Shown: positions 7,470-15,061 of the stretch, in pieces
Layout: the number at the start of each line of letters is the position of its first letter
How positions within the stretch are numbered: the stretch's first letter is position 1
Assembly: GCF_007830355.1 (NCBI RefSeq)
Contig: NZ_VLKO01000003.1
Location: forward strand, 248,231 to 312,230
Reading direction: 5' to 3'
DNA: 64,000 bases
Source of the DNA: Flavobacterium tiangeerense
GTDB taxonomy: Bacteria > Bacteroidota > Bacteroidia > Flavobacteriales > Flavobacteriaceae
Position numbers and translations under genes: made by a program
Notes under the pieces: generated by a model
The model's database searches: none
What the model saw: only the letters and a program-made list of their open reading frames with translations
Told to the model about the DNA's origin: nothing

Positions 7470-9758
7470 ATGAAAAAGTTTTTTTCGCTTATCTTACTTT
7501 TTACAGGGATGTTTTTGGGTTTTGCCCAAAGTGACTTATCCTGGCAAGGTTATTTTTCTTATTCTGAAATTAAAGATATTTCACAAGCCCCAAATACTGT
7601 TTTCGCAGCTTCAGAAAACGCTTTGTTCTCTAAAAACACAGGTACAAATATTATAAAAACAACTACTACGGTTGATGGACTCTCAGGAGAAACTATTTCT
7701 ACGATATATCATAGCACAGCGCTCAACAAGACTGTAGTGGGGTACGAAAACGGACTTATTATAGTGATTAATGAGCAGGACGGAAGTATGTTGAGAATAG
7801 TAGACATTATCAATAAAAAACTGTCTCCTACTATAAAAAAAATCAATCATTTCTTAGAACATCAAGGAATACTTTATGTCTCCTGTGATTTTGGGATTGT
7901 ACAGTTTAACTTATCAACCATGCAATTTGGGGATACCTATTTCATTGGCGACGGCGGGACGGAAATGCAGGTACATCAAATGGCATTTTTTAATGGATAT
8001 TTTTATGCTGCTACTTCCAGTGGAATAAGAAGAGCCTTAGCAACAAACCCTAATTTAATTGATTATAATCAGTGGGAAACGCTAGCATCAGCCTCTTGGA
8101 TAGGAATTACAACTCTTAATCAAGAATTGTATGCTGTCAATGCTACAGGAGCAATCCAAAAATATAATGCAGTTACAAATGCTTTTGTGCTATTTTCACA
8201 ATTGCCAAATCCAGCAATAGATATGAGAGTTGGAGCAGGTATTATGGTTGTGAGTACTCCAAGCACACTATATTTGTATAACGGTCAAATGATTTTGCTT
8301 CGGGAACTAAGCGCCAATCAGATTCCTGAGACCAACATCACCTTTACGTGCGCTACCGTAATTGGTGATACGGTATATATTGGCACACAAGAAAACGGAT
8401 TATTTACAACCGCTCTTAATGGATCATCCGTATTTGAAAACAGTACACCCTCGGGACCATTAAGAAATAATATTTTCGCTTTAGATCTCACGCCATCTGT
8501 GCTTTGGGCAGTGTACGGAGAATTTGCAGGGGATTATAATCCATTTCCGTTGGATAGCTATGGCATTAGCAAATATAATAAAGAAGGCTGGCTTAATATT
8601 CCTTATGAATCGGTATTAGGAGCGCAAACTATAGGTAAAGTAATTGTGAATCCAATAAACGAAAATCAAGTGTATGCGAGTTCTTTTTTTTCAGGGCTTC
8701 TCAAAATTGAGAATGATGTTCCAACCATTTTATTCAATCAAACCAACAGCGGATTAGAGTCGCTTACTTTTGGTGGACCTAATAATGTTGATATAAGAAT
8801 CAATGCAACAGCATTTGACAAGTCGGGGAATTTATGGGTGACCAATAGTAGAATTAAAAACGGGCTTAAAGTTTTGCGTACCAATGGGCAATGGCAAAGC
8901 TATGCCATGGATAAAATTCTAGATGTGCCCGAAGAGAATAATTACGGCGCCATTGTAATAGATAAAAACGGTACAAAATGGCTGGCTACAAGTGAAGGTG
9001 GTGTGGTGGGATTCAATGAAAACGGGGCCGCTTTTAAGAAAATGACTGTGGGTGCCGATACTGGAAATTTACCCATTTCAAACGTAAGAACTGTAGCTTT
9101 AGATACTAGAAGCCAACTTTGGATAGGAACATCAAAAGGGTTGAGGGTTTTGAATAGCGTGAATAATTTCCTCTCAGATACGCCCTTAAAAGCTAATCCT
9201 GTTATAATCATTGATGACAATCTGCCTCAAGAATTGTTATTTGAGCAATTTATCACGTCCATTGTTGTAGACGGTGCTAATAATAAGTGGATAGGAACCG
9301 CTGATGCGGGACTTTTTCTTGTATCACCAAACGGTCAGGAAACCAAATACCATTTTACAACAAGCAATTCTCCGCTACCCAGCAACACTATTAATGACAT
9401 TGATATTAATGGGATAACTGGCGAAGTATTTATTGCTACTAGTAAAGGCATGATATCATTCAAGGGAGTTGCTACCAAGGCAAATGATGATTTAAGTAAG
9501 GCTTATGTATATCCTAATCCTGTTCGGCCAGATTTTCAAGGAACTGTAAAAATTGCAGGATTATTAGACAAAGCAAATGTTAAGATTACCGATGTGGGCG
9601 GAAACTTAGTATATGAAACTACCTCCGAAGGCGGAACAATAGAATGGGACACAACCGCTTTTGGGAAATACAAGGTTGCATCTGGAGTTTATATGATTTT
9701 TATTTCGGCACAAGATGGTGTTGAAACTACCATTAAAAAAGTAATGATAATTAGATAA
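7470..9758 (+). CDS. porZ: PorZ, type IX secretion system surface component
   Basis: A 762-residue exported protein with a signal peptide (cleavage near GFAQ), two beta-propeller-like regions with repeated W-IGT/WLAT blades (for example LWIGTSKGLRVL and KWIGTADAGLFL), and a C-terminal domain of type IX secretion style (YPNPVRPDFQGTV to VASGVYMIFI...VKKVMI-type ending). This architecture and its position next to recO match PorZ, which works at the cell surface with PorU, PorV and PorQ in the sortase step that attaches anionic LPS to T9SS cargo. The start at 7470 begins the signal peptide (MKKFF). The sortase partner genes are not in this window. Confidence 0.85.
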   Translation: MKKFFSLILLFTGMFLGFAQSDLSWQGYFSYSEIKDISQAPNTVFAASENALFSKNTGTNIIKTTTTVDGLSGETISTIYHSTALNKTVVGYENGLIIVINEQDGSMLRIVDIINKKLSPTIKKINHFLEHQGILYVSCDFGIVQFNLSTMQFGDTYFIGDGGTEMQVHQMAFFNGYFYAATSSGIRRALATNPNLIDYNQWETLASASWIGITTLNQELYAVNATGAIQKYNAVTNAFVLFSQLPNPAIDMRVGAGIMVVSTPSTLYLYNGQMILLRELSANQIPETNITFTCATVIGDTVYIGTQENGLFTTALNGSSVFENSTPSGPLRNNIFALDLTPSVLWAVYGEFAGDYNPFPLDSYGISKYNKEGWLNIPYESVLGAQTIGKVIVNPINENQVYASSFFSGLLKIENDVPTILFNQTNSGLESLTFGGPNNVDIRINATAFDKSGNLWVTNSRIKNGLKVLRTNGQWQSYAMDKILDVPEENNYGAIVIDKNGTKWLATSEGGVVGFNENGAAFKKMTVGADTGNLPISNVRTVALDTRSQLWIGTSKGLRVLNSVNNFLSDTPLKANPVIIIDDNLPQELLFEQFITSIVVDGANNKWIGTADAGLFLVSPNGQETKYHFTTSNSPLPSNTINDIDINGITGEVFIATSKGMISFKGVATKANDDLSKAYVYPNPVRPDFQGTVKIAGLLDKANVKITDVGGNLVYETTSEGGTIEWDTTAFGKYKVASGVYMIFISAQDGVETTIKKVMIIR

Positions 9759-9812
9759 TTTAGAGAGATGAATTTTTCAATCTTTATATTTTTCAATCTT
9801 TAAATTAAAATT

Positions 9813-10526
9813 GTGCAAGTCAAAACCAAAGCTATTGTTCTTTCATCACTAAAATTTCAGGAGAAAAGCTTGATTGTAAAATGTTTTACCCTATCGCACG
9901 GTTTAAAATCATATTTTGTTAGGGATGCTTTTTCGAGTCGGAAAGCGAGTCAAAAAAAGGCTTATTTTCAGCCTTTGACCATTCTTGAAATTGAGGCCGT
10001 TCATAAAAACAAAGGCACTTTAGAAAATTTTAAAGAGATAAAAATCAGCTCAGCTTTTCATTCCATACACTCCGATATTTATAAGAGCACCATGGTGATG
10101 TTCATTTCAGAAATGCTCCACCATTCCATTCACGAAGAGGAAGAAAACGAGCCCCTTTTTACTTTCCTAGAAACCGCATTACATTGGCTAGACAACCACG
10201 ATGAAATAGCTAATTTTCATCTAATACTATTATTAGAAACCACCAAATATCTCGGTTTTTACCCCGATACTTCGGATATGGACATGGCTTTTTTTGAAAT
10301 GACCGAAGGTATTTTTACACCCTTTCACGCCATCAGTTCGCTTACAGAACACGAAAGTAATTTGTTTAAAAAACTGATTGATTTAAAATTCGACAACAAT
10401 CAAAAAATTTTCCATGTCATAGAACGCCAAATCCTGCTGAAAATATTGATTGATTACTACAGTTTCCATTTAGACGGATTTAAAAAACCAAAATCACTCG
10501 ATGTTTTAAAAGAGGTTTTCTCCTAA
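9813..10526 (+). CDS. recO: DNA repair protein RecO
   Basis: A 237-residue protein with the N-terminal OB-fold opening typical of RecO (MQVKTKAIVLSSLKFQEKS) and a helical C-terminal region. RecO works with RecR to load RecA onto single-stranded DNA coated by SSB. Translation appears to start at a GTG. The C-terminal region lacks the zinc-binding cysteines found in some RecO proteins, as is common in Bacteroidota. It follows porZ by 54 bases on the same strand, a pairing I recall as conserved in Bacteroidota, so the two are likely co-transcribed. Confidence 0.88.
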   Translation: MQVKTKAIVLSSLKFQEKSLIVKCFTLSHGLKSYFVRDAFSSRKASQKKAYFQPLTILEIEAVHKNKGTLENFKEIKISSAFHSIHSDIYKSTMVMFISEMLHHSIHEEEENEPLFTFLETALHWLDNHDEIANFHLILLLETTKYLGFYPDTSDMDMAFFEMTEGIFTPFHAISSLTEHESNLFKKLIDLKFDNNQKIFHVIERQILLKILIDYYSFHLDGFKKPKSLDVLKEVFS

Positions 10527-10529
10527 AAT

Positions 10530-10633
10530 CTTGGGCGTGCCCCTGCGTAAAAACTCCGGGTCAGGCTGTCCGCTGTATCTTTTATTCCGTAAACTCCATA
10601 AAAGGATGCCGCTTCCATCCTTCACGCAAAACC
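10530..10633. repeat. Dispersed intergenic stem-loop repeat, variant copy B
   Basis: Directly downstream of recO. It contains GGGCGTGCCC, then GGCTGTCCGCTGTATCTTTT, a short hairpin (TTTTAT...ATAAAA) and GGATGCCGCTTCCATCC. The last block is shared with the copy at 27058-27175 (GGATGCCGCTTCCATC). It belongs to the same broad flavobacterial repeat class as the other copies but has different outer ends. Confidence 0.65.
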
Positions 10634-10854
10634 TTAAGATAAATCATAAAGAAGTAAAATTCTGTAAGATTTATTTATATATTAGCAATAAATAAAAGCA
10701 GCTGTTTGCCAGATAAAGCACCTTGTTTTGAGTGTAGATGCGCAATAGCGTTGCGTGTATTTATGAGTTGTGTGATATCGCTGAAAAAAACGTATCTAAT
10801 CAACAACTTTTTTAAAAGACTACTCTTAAAATAGTTTATTACGTACCAAAATAT

Positions 10855-10862
10855 TATTTTTG
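10855..10862 (+). promoter_or_regulatory. -7 promoter box for the restriction-modification pair
   Basis: TATTTTTG matches TAnnTTTG and lies 20 bases before the methyltransferase start, so the transcript would have a short leader. The -33 element is weak. The rest of the 10634-10854 gap holds only an imperfect CGCAA...TTGCG dyad near 10741 and no gene that I can support. Confidence 0.5.
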
Positions 10863-10882
10863 AAAATAAATCTTAAGTATAA

Positions 10883-11857
10883 ATGGAAAAGATAAAGTTT
10901 ATTGACCTTTTTTGCGGAATAGGTGGTTTTAGAACTGCGATGGATGAAGCGTGTCTTGAAAATGATATTATCCCAGAATGTGTATTTTCATCTGATATTG
11001 ATAACTTCTGTCAAGACAGTTATGAAGCTAATTTTGGAGAAAGACCATTTGGAGATATTACAAAAATTGACGAAAAAGATATTCCTGACCACGATATTTT
11101 ATTTGCAGGATTTCCTTGCCAATCATTTAGTATAATCGGAAAAATGCAAGGTTTTAACGATGTTCGTGGAACTTTATTTTTTGATATTGCGAGAATTTTA
11201 AAACACAAAAAGCCAAAGGCTTTTGTGTTAGAAAATGTAAAACAACTTTTTGGACACGATGGTGGAAATACTTTAAAAACTATTGTAAATGTGCTTGAAA
11301 AAGAATTGGGTTACAGCGTTCGATTTGCAGTCTTAAATGCTCTCGATTTTGGTCTTCCTCAAAAAAGAGAACGAATTATAATTGTTGGTCATAAAGAGCC
11401 TATTTTATTTAATTTTCCATCTCCAATAAGACCATTTAAACCATTATCAGAAATTCTTGAAAAGAAAGTTGATGCAAAATATTATGCATCCGAAATGATA
11501 TTAGAAAAAAGAAAAAACAAACATAAATCTGCATATAATCTTTCCATTTGGCACGAAAACAAATCAGGAAATATATGTTCGTATCCATATTCTTGTGCAT
11601 TACGCTCGGGTGCTTCACATAACTATTTACTTGTGAATGGAGAAAGAAGATTAACACCAAGAGAAATGTTTCGTTTGCAAGGCTTTCCTGATAAGTACAA
11701 AATTGTAGTTTCTGACGGACAAGCAAAAAGACAAGCAGGAAATGCAGTTCCTGTAAATCTAGTAAAAGCGGTTATTTTAAAACTTTTGCCTTATGTCGCA
11801 AACTCTATGGATATGACTTCGGTATTAAGAGATTATGAAGTAAGATATGGAGAATAA
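10883..11857 (+). CDS. C5-cytosine DNA methyltransferase (Dcm/HhaI class)
   Basis: A 324-residue DNA (cytosine-5) methyltransferase with all main motifs in order: motif I DLFCGIGGFR (SAM binding), motif IV GFPCQSFS with catalytic Cys79, motif VI ENV with Glu117, motif VIII QKRERI, motif IX RRLTPREMFRLQGFPD and motif X QAGNAVPV. The target-recognition region between VIII and IX is about 80 residues. It methylates a specific cytosine using SAM; the recognition sequence cannot be read by eye. The next gene overlaps by 11 bases and is the probable restriction partner. Confidence 0.93.
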   Translation: MEKIKFIDLFCGIGGFRTAMDEACLENDIIPECVFSSDIDNFCQDSYEANFGERPFGDITKIDEKDIPDHDILFAGFPCQSFSIIGKMQGFNDVRGTLFFDIARILKHKKPKAFVLENVKQLFGHDGGNTLKTIVNVLEKELGYSVRFAVLNALDFGLPQKRERIIIVGHKEPILFNFPSPIRPFKPLSEILEKKVDAKYYASEMILEKRKNKHKSAYNLSIWHENKSGNICSYPYSCALRSGASHNYLLVNGERRLTPREMFRLQGFPDKYKIVVSDGQAKRQAGNAVPVNLVKAVILKLLPYVANSMDMTSVLRDYEVRYGE

Positions 11858-12599
11858 TCAATCCCCAAAATTAAGAACTGTAAACAAATCAGTTTCAGCA
11901 TTTCCATTGAATGAATTTCCAAAAGAATTTCCATTTCTGTTAGGAAAGGAAATCATCTATTTACTAGCTTCAAAAGGAAAACCTGAATTGGAGGGTTCTG
12001 AATGGGAGAGTATTTTTGCAACTTGTATTGGAGCAGATTGGAAACCTTCCAATGTTGGTTTAGATGATGTTGTAATGGGAAATACTGCTTGGGGCGCAAA
12101 AACAGTAAAAGCAAAATATCCTTCAAAACAGAAAAAAGTCAGATTGATTTCCGGAAGAAATTCACCTAATTATTCCTTTGGAGAAAGAAGCGACCAAAAA
12201 GCAGACGCCAAATTCATCGGTAAACTTGTACTTGAAATTTGGAATGAAAGAGTTTCTTCAATTCGTGAAAAATATAAACATTTAAGAACAGTTGTACTTT
12301 TAAAATCTGACGATTTATCAGAAGTTGTAATTTTTGAATTTGACACAATTAGATATGACTACGAATTATATAATTGGGAATGGAATAAAAACGGAAATCT
12401 AACAGGAACGAATATAAAAACTAATGAACATTGTTTTACCTGGCAACCTCACGGTTCCCAATTTACAATTGTTGAAGAAGTCCCTGAAAAATGTTTAATT
12501 ATCAAAATTAAACAACCTGAAAAATTAGACAAAGATGCAATCTTAAAAGCATTAGGATTTGATAAATCGTGGGTTACTGTTTCTCAAAAATCTAAATAG
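11847..12599 (+). CDS. Putative type II restriction endonuclease partner
   Basis: A 250-residue protein that I cannot assign to a named enzyme. It overlaps the end of the C5 methyltransferase by 11 bases, the usual arrangement for a type II restriction partner. The segment around residues 67-90 (GADW..., GLDDVVMGNTAWGAKTVKAK) resembles a PD-(D/E)XK core, with an acidic pair followed after a short hairpin by A-K in place of (D/E)-X-K; this reading is tentative. There is no signal peptide or membrane segment, and the protein is rich in lysine. If active, it would cut the unmethylated form of the neighbour's site. Confidence 0.6.
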   Translation: MENNQSPKLRTVNKSVSAFPLNEFPKEFPFLLGKEIIYLLASKGKPELEGSEWESIFATCIGADWKPSNVGLDDVVMGNTAWGAKTVKAKYPSKQKKVRLISGRNSPNYSFGERSDQKADAKFIGKLVLEIWNERVSSIREKYKHLRTVVLLKSDDLSEVVIFEFDTIRYDYELYNWEWNKNGNLTGTNIKTNEHCFTWQPHGSQFTIVEEVPEKCLIIKIKQPEKLDKDAILKALGFDKSWVTVSQKSK

Positions 12600-12600
12600 A

Positions 12601-12673
12601 AACGAAACCGCATATTGCGCCATCACACAACAGCTAGGGTTTCGTTGCGTGCGCAGCGCGAACAATGAAACCC
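12601..12673. other. Palindromic intergenic sequence with alternative pairings
   Basis: In the gap after the restriction pair, GGGTTTCGTTG (12637-12647) can pair with CAATGAAACCC (12663-12673; 10 of 11). Alternatively, its inner GGTTTCGTT can pair perfectly with AACGAAACC at 12601-12609. There is no T run, so it is not an ordinary terminator. The rest of the gap to 12869 holds CGGCGGACTAGCCGG near 12690 and a small AATCTC/GAGATT hairpin near 12768, with no gene that I can support. Confidence 0.55.
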
Positions 12674-12869
12674 GTGTTGAATCATCCACGGCGGACTAGC
12701 CGGAACTGTCAGTCTGTAAAAATTACTTAAAATTTAGAAAGTATTTATGAGCTGCCAAAGAAAAATCTCAAATAGGAGATTCTCAAGAGGTTGATTTTTA
12801 GTTTTCTCACTGACTAAAGTTGGTTCTCGTTAATACTAAAAAAACAGACACAATAAAGACACAAACCTT

Positions 12870-13403
12870 ATGAATATTGAGCTATTAAAATACCCTACAG
12901 GTAAGTTTATCAAACCAACATTAATAACGAAAGACATTTTAAAAAAATGGATTTCTGATATTTCCACCTTTCCTCAGAGACTATCAAGCGAAGTCATAAA
13001 TTTAACTGACGAGCAACTTGATACTCCATACAGACCTGATGGCTGGACAATTAGGCAAGTAGTTCATCACTGTGCTGACAGTCATATGAACAGTTTAATT
13101 CGCTTAAAACTTGCATTGACAGAAGACAAACCAACAATAAAACCATATTATGAAGATCGTTGGGCAGAACTGCCTGATAGCAAAAATATGCAAATAGAAC
13201 CGTCATTAAAAATGATTGAAGGTATTCACGAAAGATGGACTGTTTTATTAAACAATTTAGCAGAAAGCGACTATTCAAAAATATTTATTCATCCCGAACA
13301 CGGAAAAGAGTTCAGGATAGACGAGAATATTGGGGTTTATGCGTGGCATTGCAACCATCATCTTGCTCATATAACTGAAACAAAGACACGAAACAACTGG
13401 TAA
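12870..13403 (+). CDS. YfiT-family metal-dependent hydrolase / putative bacillithiol transferase
   Basis: A 177-residue DinB-superfamily protein of the YfiT (BstA) branch. Family features are YPTGKF near the N-terminus, PDGWTIRQVVHHCADSHMN with the first metal histidine, and the C-terminal YAWHCNHHLAHI carrying the HxxxH pair. In Bacillus, YfiT/BstA transfers bacillithiol to electrophilic compounds; some Bacteroidota also make bacillithiol, so a detoxification role is plausible but not shown here. It is only distantly related to the two DinB-fold genes at 1.7-2.7 kb. It sits as a single gene in the accessory block between recO and ileS. Confidence 0.82.
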   Translation: MNIELLKYPTGKFIKPTLITKDILKKWISDISTFPQRLSSEVINLTDEQLDTPYRPDGWTIRQVVHHCADSHMNSLIRLKLALTEDKPTIKPYYEDRWAELPDSKNMQIEPSLKMIEGIHERWTVLLNNLAESDYSKIFIHPEHGKEFRIDENIGVYAWHCNHHLAHITETKTRNNW

Positions 13404-13486
13404 CTGTTATAAAAAGGATTGGATAGAAAAAAAACCAAACCGCTAAAAAACTTTCAGGAAATAGAAGAAATAATCTAAGAAGAAAT

Positions 13487-13990
13487 ATGATCCTAAAGAT
13501 AACATTGTGGAATCAATTGAAGTTATTGTCTTCATTACTAGTATTAACTTCATGTTATATTGGTTTATTAATATATGCCGAAATATCACTCGAAAAAAGA
13601 GAGATATTAATATTCTCATTACCATATTTAATTTTATTTTTTATTCCCATAGCTATTATCCATTTGAACCATTATATCAAGAGCAAAGGAATTATTTATA
13701 AAATTGATGAAACCGGAATAATAAAGAGTGTTAAAAATGAAGAGGAGTTTATACCAACAACTAACATAAAAGAAATAACATTTTTTATGACTCCTAACAG
13801 GTTCTTAGATAGTGCAACTAGAAGCTTTCCATTTGAAGATTATTACTATGCCGAAATCATAACGACAGACAAAAAAGTTATTTTTATAAGTTCATTTTTC
13901 TCTACAAAAATTGATAAAGTATTAGAAGTAAATTTTAAAGAGCTAAACATAAAAAAGTTAAAGACAATTTATCCATTAATAAATGCTTAA
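13487..13990 (+). CDS. Small membrane protein of unknown function
   Basis: I do not recognise this 167-residue protein. The first 65 residues contain two hydrophobic membrane segments (about residues 13-30 and 41-62). The rest is soluble and alternates strands (IIYKIDETGIIKSV, YYAEIITTDKKVIFISSFF), as in small bacterial PH-like domain proteins with two N-terminal membrane helices. That fold guess is an inference. It sits alone between palindromic spacers in the accessory block and is very AT-rich. Confidence 0.6.
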   Translation: MILKITLWNQLKLLSSLLVLTSCYIGLLIYAEISLEKREILIFSLPYLILFFIPIAIIHLNHYIKSKGIIYKIDETGIIKSVKNEEEFIPTTNIKEITFFMTPNRFLDSATRSFPFEDYYYAEIITTDKKVIFISSFFSTKIDKVLEVNFKELNIKKLKTIYPLINA

Positions 13991-14006
13991 AGGTATCGGC
14001 CAGCTA

Positions 14007-14027
14007 GCGCGGATTTGTAATCCGTGC
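14007..14027. repeat. REP-like palindrome
   Basis: CGGATT-TGT-AATCCG forms a 6-bp stem extended to 9 bp with one G.U pair (14007-14015 with 14019-14027). It is preceded by GGCCAGCTAGC and followed by CCCGC. I recall similar GCGCGGATTTGTAATCCG motifs in Bacteroidota beside REP-associated (IS200/IS605-like) transposase genes; no transposase is present here. A degenerate relative (ATTTATAATCC..GTGCCC) is at about 14796-14812. No gene is supported in the remaining gap to 14176. Confidence 0.55.
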
Positions 14028-14176
14028 CCGCAAAAATTAGCTACTTTGTCCAATCGAATGAAGTTGTTATTTGCTAGTTAGCAATGATTTGCAACCAGCT
14101 GAAGTGCCAGGAAAATTACTGTCATTGCCTCTTAACGAAGAAAAATAAAACTTAAAAAAAATTAATAATACCAAAA

Positions 14177-14707
14177 TTGACAAATTCAAGCAACATATTT
14201 TCTGAAATACAACTTTTAAATAATTCCATATTTAAAGTTTGCGGAATACAACTTGAAAATGTAGCAGCTGAAAAAGAAAGTCAAGAGTATTTTGCTCATA
14301 ATTTTGAACTGAACAAACAAAAAGTAAAATTCAGAATGGCGAAAATTACGCCAACCAAAACGGGGCAATTTGTATCAATTTGGAAACGAAATGAAAAGGG
14401 TATAACAGAACCGCATAATGTTGACGATTATTTCGAATTTTACTTTATTGCTACGCGTCAAGCAGAAAGGTTTGGAGTTTTTATTTTCAACAAAACAGTT
14501 TTGAGCGAAAATAGAATTTTGACAAGCCCCAAAGGGAAAGGAAAACTTGGAATTAGAGTTTACCCAAATTGGAGCGTAACAGAAAATAAACAAGCAAAAA
14601 AAACTCAAAATTGGCAAACAAAATATTTCGTAGAAATTGGAAACAGTAACGAAATTGACTTAAACAAGCTAAAAAAATTATTGAAAATAGAGTTAGAAAA
14701 AAACTAA
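14177..14707 (+). CDS. MepB-family protein
   Basis: A 176-residue cytosolic protein of the MepB family. Typical blocks are KVKFRMAKITPTKTGQFVSIWKR, the FIATRQAERFGVFIFNK segment, and FDV-like GKGKLGIRVYPNW. The name comes from mepB of the Staphylococcus aureus mepRAB efflux operon, but the biochemical role of the family is unknown and there is no MepA-type pump here. The start appears to be TTG at 14177, as no in-frame ATG precedes the conserved region. It is the last gene of the accessory block before ileS. Confidence 0.72.
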   Translation: MTNSSNIFSEIQLLNNSIFKVCGIQLENVAAEKESQEYFAHNFELNKQKVKFRMAKITPTKTGQFVSIWKRNEKGITEPHNVDDYFEFYFIATRQAERFGVFIFNKTVLSENRILTSPKGKGKLGIRVYPNWSVTENKQAKKTQNWQTKYFVEIGNSNEIDLNKLKKLLKIELEKN

Positions 14708-14821
14708 CGCCAAAAAAGCAAGGAACAGCTAACAGCTACAATTTCATTGCGTTCCCCGCAGTAAAAGAATACTAGAACGATACCTTATAGCTTGTATTTA
14801 TAATCCAGTGCCCACAAGTTT

Positions 14822-14932
14822 TATCAAATTTGTAAAATCGAGCGCACTTGTGATTCCGTTTTAGCCCTAAAACTATCAAAATTGTTTGGCAAACCAGTCA
14901 ATGATTTTTTTGAATTAGAAGGAGATGAATAA
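14822..14932 (+). pseudogene. 3' relic of an XRE/HTH_3 transcriptional regulator
   Basis: In this otherwise non-coding gap one frame reads ...ICKIERTCDSVLALKLSK and then LFGKPVNDFFELEGDE before a stop at 14930-14932. This matches the last third of small XRE-family regulators (pattern: IxxIE, then LALKLxKLF, VxxxFxLE). Upstream the frame does not extend to a start or to the first helices, so only a carboxy-terminal fragment is left. It marks decay or deletion at the border of the accessory block. The gap to ileS holds nothing else that I can support. Confidence 0.6.
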
Positions 14933-15061
14933 AAGTGTTTTTATCTCTTTGACAAAATGCTAGTAAATCGATTTTGGCTTAAAGCGTAACTTTCGACCTA
15001 CGACTTTCAACTTTCAACTTTAATTTACTACTTTCGCATTTCGATTAAAGAAAAGGATAAA

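Noticed and set aside
12601..14060. Integron-type attC sites in the accessory block
   Set aside because: The palindromes do not show the paired core sites of attC, and no integron integrase is present in the window.
14111..14155. Short frame reading VPGKLLSLPLNEEK before a stop
   Set aside because: Could be a relic gene end, but it is too short and matches no family that I recognise.
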